Program-made: the position numbers and the translations under genes
Source of the DNA: Luteimonas saliphila
GTDB lineage: Bacteria; Pseudomonadota; Gammaproteobacteria; Xanthomonadales; Xanthomonadaceae
Direction of reading: 5' to 3'
Assembly: GCF_016774335.1 (NCBI RefSeq)
Contig: NZ_JAETWA010000048.1
Span: 62,001 to 126,000, forward strand
DNA length: 64,000 nt
Shown: positions 36,501 to 44,427 of the stretch, piece after piece
How the letters are laid out: every line of letters starts with the position of its first letter
Numbering within the stretch: position 1 is the stretch's first letter
Notes under the pieces: generated by a model
Told to the model about the DNA's origin: nothing
What the model saw: only the letters and a program-made list of their open reading frames with translations
Databases searched by the model: none

Positions 36501-37056
36501 GGTCGGCGCCCATCGGGTAGACGTCCAGCAGGCCGCCGCGCACCGCGAAGTCGCCTGGGTCGAACACCTGCGGCACGTTGCGGTAGCCCGCGCCCTCGAG
36601 CCGGCGCTTCTCCGCGTCGAGGTCAAGCTTCTGCCCGACGCGCACGTCGAACGCGCTGCCGACCACGTGCCGCAACGGCGGTAGCCGCTGCAGCAGGGTT
36701 TGCACCGGGACGATCACGATCGCCGGCTGCTTCAGCGACGGCAGTCGCAGCAACGTGGCCAGGCGCTGGGAGACGATGTCCGGGTGCGGGCTGAAACGGT
36801 CCCAGGGCAGCGTTTCCCAGTCGGGGAATACCACCACGGGCAGGCCGTCGTCGCCGCCGACCAGGGTGCGCAGGTCGGTTTCCAGCTGGTGGGCGGCGTG
36901 GTTGTCGCGTGCGATCAGCAGCAGCGGTGCGGTGCGCGCCCGCGCCGCGCGCGCGGCATGCCAGGCCAGCGCGCTGCGGCTGGCGGGCATGCGCCACCAG
37001 GCGCGCGGCTGGCCGGGCCGCGGCAGCGGCGGAGCGGTGGGACGTTCTGGGGGCAT
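33538..37056 (-). CDS. mfd: Transcription-repair coupling factor Mfd
   Basis: 1172 residues, normal Mfd length. UvrB-homology region at the N-terminus, RNA polymerase interaction (CarD-like) domain around residues 490-570 (VHEDHGVGRYRGLVTLEAGG), helicase motifs with Walker A GDVGFGKTEVA near 655 and DEEQRFG near 752, TATPIPRT and the QLRGRVGRS motif VI, then the C-terminal TRCF domain. It removes stalled RNA polymerase and recruits UvrA. Single-gene unit, 128 bases from rlmJ. Confidence 0.98.
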   Translation of the reverse strand: MPPERPTAPPLPRPGQPRAWWRMPASRSALAWHAARAARARTAPLLLIARDNHAAHQLETDLRTLVGGDDGLPVVVFPDWETLPWDRFSPHPDIVSQRLATLLRLPSLKQPAIVIVPVQTLLQRLPPLRHVVGSAFDVRVGQKLDLDAEKRRLEGAGYRNVPQVFDPGDFAVRGGLLDVYPMGADQPYRVELFDDSIESIRAFDPETQRSLDRVEAVRMLPGREIPTDDDALSAALDALRARFDIDTRRSGLVQDLKAGIVPAGIEYYLPLFFATTATLFDYLAPDALPMVDEGALEAAEHFCKQAADRYEQLRHDIERPILPPDELWLTPDALRERLNAGERIELCNAAHPRHAQASTLGDQPAPVLPLSARDSEPGAALGSFLSSYGGRTLIAADSAGRREALLELLDAAGLEPAVLPDFAAFLRDHGQSRVGGGDARFAIAVAPLDDGFALDHDASGHGPVAILTERQLFPERAAQPRRRRRAGREPEAIIRDLGELSEGAPIVHEDHGVGRYRGLVTLEAGGQAGEYLDIEYAKGDRLYVPVAQLHLVSRYSGASAETAPLHSLGGEQWAKAKRKAQEKVRDVAAELLEIQARRMARAGLALPIDRAMYEPFAAAFPFEETPDQHAAIEAVIRDLGSSQPMDRVVCGDVGFGKTEVAVRAAFVAAAAGRQVAVLVPTTLLAEQHYRNFRDRFADWPLRVEVLSRFKSTKEIKAEIGKIADGTLDVIVGTHRLLQKDVKFKDLGLVIVDEEQRFGVRQKEALKALRANVHLLTLTATPIPRTLNMAMAGLRDLSIIATPPAHRLAVQTFVHAWDDAMLREAFQRELARGGQVYFLHNDVESIGRMQRQLSELVPDARIGIAHGQMPERELEKVMLDFHKQRFNVLLCSTIIESGIDIPNANTIIINRADKFGLAQLHQLRGRVGRSHHRAYAYLVVPDRRSITSDAQKRLDAIASMDELGAGFTLATHDLEIRGAGELLGEDQSGQMAEVGFSLYTELLERAVRSIRQGKLPDMDEPLHRGADVELHLPSLIPDDYLPDVHTRLTLYKRISSARDGAELRELQVEMIDRFGLLPDAAKHLFAIAELRLQATALGIRKLDLGPGGGRLQFLDKPAVDPMAVIRLIQGQPKHYRMDGPDKLRIALDLADADTRLKAARGLLIALAPQAGNA

Positions 37057-37184
37057 CGATCGGCAATCCGGAAAAGCGCGACGGCGCCGGCAACAGGAAT
37101 TGCCAGCGTGCGAATCCCGTCATTTTAGCGTGGCGCGCCCGCCATCGCCCCCGCGACGCGGCATGACTCCGTCGGCGGGTGGCT

Positions 37185-38042
37185 TCAGCCGTCCGCCTGC
37201 CGCAACCACTGCAGGCGGTGCGAGCCGCCGGCGGGCGCGAGCGCGCGGGACAGTGCCGGCAACAGCGTGGCCAGGGTGTCCTCGAACCGCCAGGGCGGAT
37301 TGCACAGCAGCAGGCCGCTGCCGTTCATGCGCAGCGCCGATTCCTCGGGCCGCACCATCAGCTCCACGCACAGCACCGATTTCGCCGGCAGGTGCGCGGC
37401 ACGGCGCAGGAACGGCTGCACGGTCGCGCGCTGCTTGACCGGATACCACAGCGCGAACATGCCCTGCGGCCAGCGCAGCAGGCCGGCGCGCAGGGCGGCG
37501 AGCACCGGGTCGAACTCCGCGCGCTGCGCCTCGTAGGGGGGATCGATCAGCACCAGGCCGCGGCCAATGCGCGTATCGGCCGCCTTCGGCGGCAGCAGGG
37601 CGGCCATCGCGGCATAGCCGTCGCGCTGGTGCACGCCGATGCGTGGATCGCCGGCGAACTGGCGCTTGAGCGCGGCGGCTTCCTCGGGCTGCAGTTCGCA
37701 ACAGGCGATGCGGTCGTGTTCGCGCAGCGCGTGGGCGAGCAGCCAGGGCGAGCCGGGATAGGCGGTGTCCCCGTGGCGGGCGCGGCAGGCGAGGATGGCG
37801 CCGCGATAGCGCGACAGCGGCTCGGTCTCGCGACGCCGCAGCAGCGCCTCGACGCCGTCGCCGGCCTCGCCGGTGCGCCTGGCCTCGACGCTGTCGAGCA
37901 GGTACAGGCCGCGGCCGGCATGGGTATCGAGCGCGAAGCACGCCGAGGGCTTTGCCACCAGCGCGTCGCACAGCGCGAGCAGCACGGCGTGCTTGAACAC
38001 GTCGGCGTGATTGCCTGCGTGGAAGGCGTGGCGGTAGTTCAT
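37185..38042 (-). CDS. rlmJ: 23S rRNA (adenine(2030)-N6)-methyltransferase RlmJ
   Basis: 285 residues. Starts MNYRHAFHAGNHADVFKHAVL, the invariant RlmJ opening. Catalytic motif LVLIDPPYE near 165 (the N/D-P-P-Y type of N6-adenine methyltransferases). It modifies A2030 of 23S rRNA. It is divergent from creB across a repeat-filled spacer. Confidence 0.96.
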   Translation of the reverse strand: MNYRHAFHAGNHADVFKHAVLLALCDALVAKPSACFALDTHAGRGLYLLDSVEARRTGEAGDGVEALLRRRETEPLSRYRGAILACRARHGDTAYPGSPWLLAHALREHDRIACCELQPEEAAALKRQFAGDPRIGVHQRDGYAAMAALLPPKAADTRIGRGLVLIDPPYEAQRAEFDPVLAALRAGLLRWPQGMFALWYPVKQRATVQPFLRRAAHLPAKSVLCVELMVRPEESALRMNGSGLLLCNPPWRFEDTLATLLPALSRALAPAGGSHRLQWLRQADG

Positions 38043-38390
38043 TGGGTGGGGAATGGGTAATCGGGAAGGGGGAATCGGGATCCGGGAATAGGGATCCGGG
38101 ATGGGGAATCGGAGAAGGCTGGCGGAACAGCCTGCGGCTGCGTACCGGGCGACGAGCATGGCGCCTGGGGGCCCGGTTGTCATCCCGAGCGCAGCGAGTG
38201 ATCTGGCGGCTGCTGCCGTCGCGTCGCCACGCAGATCCCTCGCTGCGCTCGGGATGACAAACCTTTACGCTTTCGCGGACGCGGCGCACCGCGGCGTGTC
38301 CGGTCCCTTCCGCGGCTCGATCCCGCGTCCGGTCCCCAACCTTCCGACTCCCAATCCCCATTCCCCATTCCCCATTCCCGGCTCCACCCC
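38043..38390. repeat. Repeat-filled spacer between rlmJ and creB
   Basis: 348 bases with no gene. At the left (38043-38110) degenerate 7-base units of the form GGGAATN / GGGATCC repeat; at the right (38343-38385) the complementary CCCCATT units repeat, so the two blocks are inverted. Between them an inverted pair of 26-base units (38179-38204 and 38233-38258, one mismatch) begins GTCATCCCGAGCGCAGCGAG, a dispersed repeat type common in this family. creB's promoter must lie among these; none stands out. Confidence 0.75.
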
Positions 38391-39071
38391 ATGCCCCACA
38401 TCCTCCTCGTCGAAGACGAAACCGCGATCGCCGCGACCGTGCTCTACGCGCTGCGCGAGGACGGCCACGAGGCGACGCACTGCCTGACCGCCGGCGACGC
38501 GCTGCGGGCGGCGGCTGCGACATACTTCGATCTGGCGATCCTCGACGTCGGGCTGCCGGACCTGGGCGGGTTCGCGCTGTGCCGCAGGCTGCGCGAGGCG
38601 CGGGACCTGCCCGTGATCTTCCTGACCGCGCGCCAGGACGAGGCCGACCGTGTGCTCGGGTTCGAACTCGGGGCCGACGACTACGTGCCCAAGCCGTTCT
38701 CGCCGCGCGAGCTGGTGGCGCGCGTGCGCGCGGTGCTGCGGCGCGGCCGGGCCGCCGGCGAGGAAGCCCCTCGCGCGCTGGCCGCCGGGTTCGAGCACGA
38801 CAGCGAAGGCCTGCGCATCCGCTACCGCGGCCAGTTGCTGACGCTGACCCGCTACGAGTACGGCCTGCTGGCCGCGCTGCTGGCGCGCCCGGGCGCGGTG
38901 CTGAGCCGGGCCCAGCTGATGGACCGCGTCTGGGGCGAGGCGCTCGACACCGGCGACCGCACCATCGACACCCACGTCAAGACCTTGCGCGCGAAGCTGC
39001 ATGCGATCGCGCCCGACGCCGATCCGATCCGCACCCATCGCGGGCTCGGCTACTCGCTCGAGGCCGGTTGA
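38391..39071 (+). CDS. creB: Response regulator CreB (OmpR type)
   Basis: 226 residues. Receiver with E8-D9, phospho-acceptor D52 (LDVGLPD) and K in YVPKPFSPREL; winged-helix output domain at about 125-225 (LLTLTRYEYGLLAALLARPG ... RTIDTHVKTLRAKL, HRGLGYSL). Followed after 6 bases by the kinase CreC. In E. coli and Aeromonas CreB binds repeats of TTCAC; such a site lies before creD here. Confidence 0.93.
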   Translation: MPHILLVEDETAIAATVLYALREDGHEATHCLTAGDALRAAAATYFDLAILDVGLPDLGGFALCRRLREARDLPVIFLTARQDEADRVLGFELGADDYVPKPFSPRELVARVRAVLRRGRAAGEEAPRALAAGFEHDSEGLRIRYRGQLLTLTRYEYGLLAALLARPGAVLSRAQLMDRVWGEALDTGDRTIDTHVKTLRAKLHAIAPDADPIRTHRGLGYSLEAG

Positions 39072-39077
39072 ACCGCC

Positions 39078-40520
39078 ATGAAGATCGGCCTGCGCATCCT
39101 GCTCGGCTACTTCGTGATCGTCGCGCTCGCCGGGATCCTGCTGATGCGCGTGTTCGTGCAGGAAGTGAAGCCAGGCGTTCGCCAGGCGATGGAGGACACC
39201 CTGGCCGACACCGCCAACGTCCTGGCGGAACTGGCGAGCGACGACATGCTGGCCGGGCGCATCGCCGACGGCGCGTTCGCGGCGCGCATCGCGAACCTGG
39301 AGCACCGCGACATCGGCGCCCGGATCTGGGACTTCGAGAAGCAGGGCGTGAGCTATCGCATCACGGTCACCGATGCCCGCGGCATCGTCGTGTACGACTC
39401 CGCCGGGCTCGACCTGGGTCGCGACAACTCGCGCTGGAACGATGTCCACCGGACCCTGCGCGGCCGGTACGGCGCGCGTTCGACCCGAAGCGACCCCGAC
39501 GACGATTCCTCGTCGGTGATGTACGTGGCCGCGCCGATCCGCGACGGCGTCGGTGCCGATGGCGGCGAGATCATCGGCGTGCTCACCGTGTCCAAGCCGA
39601 ACCGCACGATCGAACCCTTCATCCAGCGCAGCGAACGCATCGTCCGGCGCTGGGGGCTGGTGCTGCTGGGCGCGGCGCTGGCGATCGGCCTTGCCGCGGC
39701 CTGGTGGCTCTCGCGCCAGCTCGGCGGCCTGCAGCGCTACGCGCGCGCGGTCACCGAGGGCGAGCGCGCCACGCCGCCACGCTCGGCGGGCGAATTCCGC
39801 GACCTCGGCCTGGCGCTCGAGACGATGCGCGACCGCCTCGAGGGCAAGCAGTACGTTGAGAACTACGTCCACGGCCTCACCCACGAACTCAAGTCGCCGC
39901 TGACCGCGATCCGCGGCGCGGCGGAACTGCTCGAGCAGCCGCTGCCGGAAGCCGACCACATCCGCTTCGCCGGCACCATCCGCGAGCAGGGCGAGCGGCT
40001 GACCCGCACCATCGACGCCCTGCTGGCACTCGCGGCGGTGGAACACCGCCAGCGGATCGAACAGCCGGAAACGATCGAACTGTCTGCACTGCTGGCCGAC
40101 GCGGTCGCGGATGCAGGCATGCGCGCCTCCGAGGCCGGAGTGCGCATCGACATGCGCGCGGACGCCGCGCTGCCGGCGTTGCGCGGCGACCGCTTCCTGC
40201 TGCGGCAGATGCTCGGCAACCTGCTCGACAACGCGATCGACTTCTCGCCCGAAGGCGCCGCCGTCGTGCTCTCGGCCACCGCGGACGGTGGCGGCGTGCG
40301 CCTGGAAGTCGCCGATGCCGGCCCGGGCGTGCCCGACTACGCGCTCGAGCGCGTGTTCGAACGCTTCTACTCGCTGCCGCGCCCGCGCACCCGGGCCCGC
40401 AGCAGCGGCCTGGGCCTGAGTTTCGTGCGCGAGGTCGCGGCGCTGCACGGTGGCGAGGCTGACCTGGGCAACCTTCCAGAAGGCGGCGCGGTGGCGACCG
40501 TGCGCCTGCCGGCGGCCTGA
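39078..40520 (+). CDS. creC: Sensor histidine kinase CreC
   Basis: 480 residues. Two membrane helices (about 8-26 and 190-210) bracket a periplasmic sensor of about 165 residues with the CreC-type RIWDFEKQGVSYRITVTDARGIVVYDS. HAMP-like linker, then HisKA with phospho-acceptor His269 (LTHELKSPLTAIRGAAELL), N box LLDNAIDFSPEG and G boxes. It partners CreB; signals in other species are linked to growth metabolism and cell-wall stress. Confidence 0.93.
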   Translation: MKIGLRILLGYFVIVALAGILLMRVFVQEVKPGVRQAMEDTLADTANVLAELASDDMLAGRIADGAFAARIANLEHRDIGARIWDFEKQGVSYRITVTDARGIVVYDSAGLDLGRDNSRWNDVHRTLRGRYGARSTRSDPDDDSSSVMYVAAPIRDGVGADGGEIIGVLTVSKPNRTIEPFIQRSERIVRRWGLVLLGAALAIGLAAAWWLSRQLGGLQRYARAVTEGERATPPRSAGEFRDLGLALETMRDRLEGKQYVENYVHGLTHELKSPLTAIRGAAELLEQPLPEADHIRFAGTIREQGERLTRTIDALLALAAVEHRQRIEQPETIELSALLADAVADAGMRASEAGVRIDMRADAALPALRGDRFLLRQMLGNLLDNAIDFSPEGAAVVLSATADGGGVRLEVADAGPGVPDYALERVFERFYSLPRPRTRARSSGLGLSFVREVAALHGGEADLGNLPEGGAVATVRLPAA

Positions 40521-40823
40521 GCGCGTCACGCGCCGTCCAGCAGCGTCCCGGGCCAGGCACCCCGCTTTCCCCGATGCCGGTGCCGGTACCGAGTCCCGAT
40601 TCCCGATCCCGCGCCTTCGCTGTCATCCCGACCGCAGGGAGGGATCTGCTCCAGCCGGACACCCGCCGCTGCGCGCCAGCGGTCCATTCGCCCGCACGCG
40701 CCCGCGCGCGCACGCCGTGCACCACCCTCGCGCCGCTTCACCCCCACTTCACCCTTCACCCATCGTCTCCCCGCATGCATCGCGCAACCTGCCGTCCACC
40801 GACCCGAACCCGGAGTGCGTGCG
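40521..40823. other. Spacer between creC and creD
   Basis: 303 bases with no gene. It holds 7-base CCCGATT-type units (40590s-40615), one copy of the GTCATCCCG repeat (40622-40648, GTCATCCCGACCGCAGGGAG then GGATCTG), a C/G-rich alternating stretch (40690-40715), and the CreB tag at 40737-40752. Its size suggests creD has its own promoter. Confidence 0.7.
40737..40752 (+). promoter_or_regulatory. CreB-binding tag upstream of creD
   Basis: TTCACCCCCACTTCAC is an exact match to the published cre-tag form TTCAC-N6-TTCAC. A third TTCAC follows at 40755-40759. It ends 71 bases before the creD ATG. No such tag is seen before creB. Confidence 0.75.
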
Positions 40824-42182
40824 ATGCGGCTGTGGCTGAAGATACTGATGGTGCTGGGCATGACCCTGGCGATCCTTGTCCCGCTGATGCTGATCCGAGG
40901 CGTGATCCACGACCGCCAGGCCCACCGGCAGGAGGCGGTGCGCAGCATCGCCCGCAGCGAGGCCGCGGCGCAGGGCATCGCCGGCCCGGTGCTGGTGGTG
41001 CCCTGGACCGAAACCATCGAGGTCGAGGAGAAGAACGCCAATGGCGAGGTGGTGCGCACGGTGCGGCGCGACGGCGAGAGCGGCGAGTGGCTGTTCTTCC
41101 CCGAATCGCTGGAACTCGACGGTACGCTGGCGCCGTACACGCGGCGGCTGGGCCTGCACGAGGTGCGGATGTACACGCTGGCCGGGCAGTTGTCGGCGTC
41201 GTTCGACATCCGCATCCCGCGCGACCTCGACCCCGCGCTGCCGCGCAGGATCGGACAGCCGCGACTGGGCTACGGCATCGCCGACGTCCGCGGCCTGCGT
41301 GGCGCCGCCCGGCTGCAGCTCGACGGCATTGACACGCCGCTGCTGCAGGGCCAGGGCCACCGCGACCAGCCGGGCGTGCACGTGCAACTGCCCGTGCCGG
41401 TCGCGGGCACGCGGCTCGCGCTGGCGACGCGGCTGGAGTTCGAACTGGCGGGGGCGGAGGCGCTCGCCGTCGCGCCGTTGGCCGAGCGCAACCGGGTCGC
41501 GCTGTCGTCGGCCTGGCCGCATCCGCTGTTCAACGGCGCGTTCCTGCCGGTCGGGCGCAGCATCGGCGCGGACGGGTTCAAGGCGGCGTGGGAAGTCTCG
41601 TCGCTGGCCACCAATGCCCAGGCGCAGTATCGCGGCGGCGCGCGGCTCGCGCCCGCGGCGCTCGGCGAGCAGGGCGTCGGCGACGGCCTCGACGCGATCG
41701 GGCTGTCTCTGGTGGAACCGGTCGACGGCTACGCCCAGGCCGACCGCGCCAGCAAGTACGGCATCCTGTTCGTGCTGCTGACCTTCGTCGGCTTCTTCAT
41801 GTTCGAGCTGATCAAGCAGCTGCGTATCCACCCGATCCAGTACGGTCTGGCCGGGCTGGCGCTGGCGATCTTCTTCCTGCTGCTGGTGAGCCTGTCCGAG
41901 CACGTCGCGTTCGGCTGGGCCTACCTGGTCGCGAGCGTGGCCTGCATCGGCCTGCTCGGCTTCTACCTCTCGCACGTGCTGCGCAGCCGCGCGCGCGGTG
42001 CCGGCTTCGCGATGACCCTGGCGACGCTGTACGCCGCGCTCTACGGCCTGCTGGTGTCGGAGGACAACGCGCTGGTGCTCGGCGCCGGGCTGCTGTTCCT
42101 GATCCTGGCCGCGATCATGATGGTGACGCGCAAGGTCGACTGGTACCAGCTTTCGCCCGGCGGGACGCCGCGGGCGCCCTGA
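40824..42182 (+). CDS. creD: CreD family inner membrane protein
   Basis: 452 residues. One N-terminal membrane helix (about 6-25), a large periplasmic beta-rich region (about 30-300) and five to six C-terminal helices from about residue 310 (GILFVLLTFVGFFMFELIKQL). The YGxxxVxxxVGFFxFELxK pattern is CreD/CET family. It is the main CreBC target in E. coli and affects envelope and colicin tolerance; its molecular role is unknown. Start at ATG 40824 rather than the in-frame GTG at 40815. Confidence 0.93.
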   Translation: MRLWLKILMVLGMTLAILVPLMLIRGVIHDRQAHRQEAVRSIARSEAAAQGIAGPVLVVPWTETIEVEEKNANGEVVRTVRRDGESGEWLFFPESLELDGTLAPYTRRLGLHEVRMYTLAGQLSASFDIRIPRDLDPALPRRIGQPRLGYGIADVRGLRGAARLQLDGIDTPLLQGQGHRDQPGVHVQLPVPVAGTRLALATRLEFELAGAEALAVAPLAERNRVALSSAWPHPLFNGAFLPVGRSIGADGFKAAWEVSSLATNAQAQYRGGARLAPAALGEQGVGDGLDAIGLSLVEPVDGYAQADRASKYGILFVLLTFVGFFMFELIKQLRIHPIQYGLAGLALAIFFLLLVSLSEHVAFGWAYLVASVACIGLLGFYLSHVLRSRARGAGFAMTLATLYAALYGLLVSEDNALVLGAGLLFLILAAIMMVTRKVDWYQLSPGGTPRAP

Positions 42183-42342
42183 CCGCGCCGCGCCCGGCGC
42201 CGCGCCGACGCCGGGCGCTTGGCGCATGGTGTTTCGCGATCGGGTGCCCACGCGTGCATCATGTCCACGCTGCCACGCGGCAGCCTTCCGGCGAGGCGCG
42301 AGGTGCGCCCGCCGATGGACCGCAGTTCCGTGGGGCTCTGGC

Positions 42343-42942
42343 ATGCAGGACACGAGGATCGAGATCGCGGGCGGCGCCGATGCGATGCGGCATCTCGAGG
42401 ATGTCGCCGCGCTGCGCATGACCGTGTTCCGCGACTGGCCGTATCTCTACGATGGCGATCCGGACTACGAACGCGACTACCTCGCGGCCTACGCCGCCTC
42501 GCCGCGCAGCGTGTTCGTGCTGGCCTTCGACGGCGCCCGCGTGGTCGGCGCCGCCACCGGCATCCCGCTGGCCGACGACGCGCCGGCGTTCCACGCGTCG
42601 TTCATCGCCCAGGGTCGGGAGATCGGCGACGTGTTCTATTTCGGCGAGTCGGTGCTGCTGCCGGCGTATCGCGGTCGGGGTATCGGCCACGCCTTCTTCG
42701 ATGGTCGCGAGGCGCATGCGCGCGCCCTGGGCGGCTTCGCCTGGACCGCGTTCGCGGCGGTGGACCGCGATCCCGGCGATCCGCGGCGGCCGAAGGGCCA
42801 CCGCGGCAACGCGTCGTTCTGGGCCGGGCGCGGCTACGTGCGCCAACCCGGCCTGACGATGCGTATGGCATGGCGCGAGCTCGGCAACGGCGAGTGCGAC
42901 CACGCACTGACGTTCTGGATGCGTCCGCTGGAGGCGGCGTGA
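42343..42942 (+). CDS. GNAT family N-acetyltransferase
   Basis: 199 residues from ATG 42343. Acetyl-CoA binding region FYFGESVLLPAYRGRGIGHAFFDGREAHA (about 98-125) with the R-G-R-G-I-G loop. The acidic DGDPDYERDYLAAY segment near 40 is typical of a small subgroup found next to nitrilases. Its stop overlaps the GTG of the nitrilase gene (GTGA), so the two are coupled and may act on one metabolite (inference). Confidence 0.88.
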   Translation: MQDTRIEIAGGADAMRHLEDVAALRMTVFRDWPYLYDGDPDYERDYLAAYAASPRSVFVLAFDGARVVGAATGIPLADDAPAFHASFIAQGREIGDVFYFGESVLLPAYRGRGIGHAFFDGREAHARALGGFAWTAFAAVDRDPGDPRRPKGHRGNASFWAGRGYVRQPGLTMRMAWRELGNGECDHALTFWMRPLEAA

Positions 42943-43823
42943 AGCTCGCGGCGGCGCGCTACGCGATCGGCCGGCCCTCGGGCTTTGCCGCCTTCGCGGA
43001 GCGGCAGCGGCGCCTGCTCGGCGCTGTCGCGGAGCACGGTGTGCGCATCGCGCTGCTGCCCGAGTACCTGTCGCTGGAACTGGCGGCGACCTTCGACGAC
43101 GCGGTGTCCTCCGACCTGCATGCATCGCTGGCGGCGATCCAGCGCCATCGCCAGGACTGGATCGAACTGTATTCCGCGATCGCGCGCGAGACCGGCCTGC
43201 TGGTCGTGGCCGGCACCTTTCTGCTCGACACCGGCGGTGGCCGCTACCGCAACCGCTGCGACCTGTTCCTGCCGAACGGCGGGCACGCCTGGCAGGACAA
43301 GCTGCAGCTGACCGGCTTCGAGAAGCGCGCCGGCGTCATCGACGGCGGCGACGCGCTCAAGGTGTTCGAGTTCGAGGGCCTGCGCCTGGGCGTGGCGGTC
43401 TGCTACGACGCCGAGTTCCCGCTGCCGGTGCGCGCGCAATGCGAGGCCGGCGCGCGCCTGCTGCTGGTGCCCAGTTGCACCGATACCGACGCCGGCGCCA
43501 CCCGCGTGCGCGTGGGTTGCCTGGCGCGCGCGCTGGAGAACCGCTGCTTCGTGGCGCAGTCGGTGACCGCCGGCGAGGCGCCGTGGAGCCCGGCGCTGGA
43601 CGTCAACACGGGGGAGGCGGCGGTGTTCGCGCCGATGGACGCGGGCTTCCCCGCCGATGGCGTGCTTGCGGACACGCGCGGTACGGGGGAGTGGGCGATC
43701 GCCGAGATCGATATCGCGGCGCTGAACGCCTCGCGCGCCTCGGCGCAGGTGGCGAACGATCGCGACTGGCCGGGACAGTCGCTGCCCGGGCTGGTGAACG
43801 CGCGGGTGGAGCGCCTGGGCTGA
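42939..43823 (+). CDS. Carbon-nitrogen hydrolase (nitrilase superfamily)
   Basis: 294 residues from GTG 42939. The catalytic triad is visible: Glu in LLPEYLSLE (about 42), Lys in WQDKLQLTGFEK (about 121) and Cys in VAVCYDAEFPLP (about 155). Family members are amidases or carbamoylases of small nitrogen compounds. It is translationally coupled to a GNAT gene, a pairing known from several proteobacteria; the substrate is unknown. Confidence 0.93.
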   Translation: MKLAAARYAIGRPSGFAAFAERQRRLLGAVAEHGVRIALLPEYLSLELAATFDDAVSSDLHASLAAIQRHRQDWIELYSAIARETGLLVVAGTFLLDTGGGRYRNRCDLFLPNGGHAWQDKLQLTGFEKRAGVIDGGDALKVFEFEGLRLGVAVCYDAEFPLPVRAQCEAGARLLLVPSCTDTDAGATRVRVGCLARALENRCFVAQSVTAGEAPWSPALDVNTGEAAVFAPMDAGFPADGVLADTRGTGEWAIAEIDIAALNASRASAQVANDRDWPGQSLPGLVNARVERLG

Positions 43824-43878
43824 CGATCGACCGGGGCAGCCCGGGCGCCTGCGCAGGCGGCGGCGAACGGGCTCGGCG

Positions 43879-44427
43879 CTAGGGCGCCAGCAGCGGCATC
43901 CCCAGCCACAGCGACAGCCCCGCCAGGGCGCCGCCGATCGCTGTCGCGGCCAGCACGTCGCTCGGGTAATGCAGGCCGAGCACCACGCGCGAGACCGCCA
44001 CGCTGGCGGTGAACGGCAGCAGCAGCCACGCCAGCAGGGGGTAGTGCGCCAACGCCACCACGGTGAACGCCACCGCGTGCAGGGTGTGCCCCGAGGGGAA
44101 GCTGAATTCGTCCAGCGGCGCCACCCAGGCGCGGATGCGCACGTCGGCGGCGAACGGGCGCGGGCGACGGGTCCAGCGCTTGAGCCGCTTGTAGAGCAGC
44201 AGCGCGACCGCGCCGGTGATCGCAAGGTGCGCGCTGGCGCCCAGACCGCGCCAGCCGTCGAAGGCGACCAGCGCCCCCATCAGCAGATACCAGAACACGC
44301 CGTCGCCGAGCCGGCTGACGGCGGCGAAGTAGCCGCGGATGCCGCGCGACGATCCGGCGCGGTTGGCGCGCAGGCACCAGCCCGAGTCGCTCTGCGCCCA
44401 GCGGCTAGGCGGCGGCGCGGCCGACAT
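43879..44427 (-). CDS. PAP2 family phosphatase
   Basis: 182 residues. Multi-pass membrane protein with the PAP2 phosphatase motifs: KRWTRRPRPF (K-x6-RP), PSGHT (second motif) and SRVVLGLHYPSDV (SR-x5-H-x3-D). It may dephosphorylate undecaprenyl or other lipid phosphates. Its ATG at 44427 lies inside the end of the upstream glycosyltransferase gene, an overlap of 23 bases, so they are coupled. Confidence 0.92.
   Translation of the reverse strand: MSAAPPPSRWAQSDSGWCLRANRAGSSRGIRGYFAAVSRLGDGVFWYLLMGALVAFDGWRGLGASAHLAITGAVALLLYKRLKRWTRRPRPFAADVRIRAWVAPLDEFSFPSGHTLHAVAFTVVALAHYPLLAWLLLPFTASVAVSRVVLGLHYPSDVLAATAIGGALAGLSLWLGMPLLAP

Noticed and set aside
38179..38258. Rho-independent terminator or small RNA
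   Set aside because: The pair has a dispersed-repeat sequence and no T tract, and lies between divergent genes where no terminator is expected.
42219..42342. Longer start for the nitrilase or GNAT frames
   Set aside because: The upstream part is Arg-rich and without family similarity; the GTGA overlap and GNAT start at 42343 fit better.
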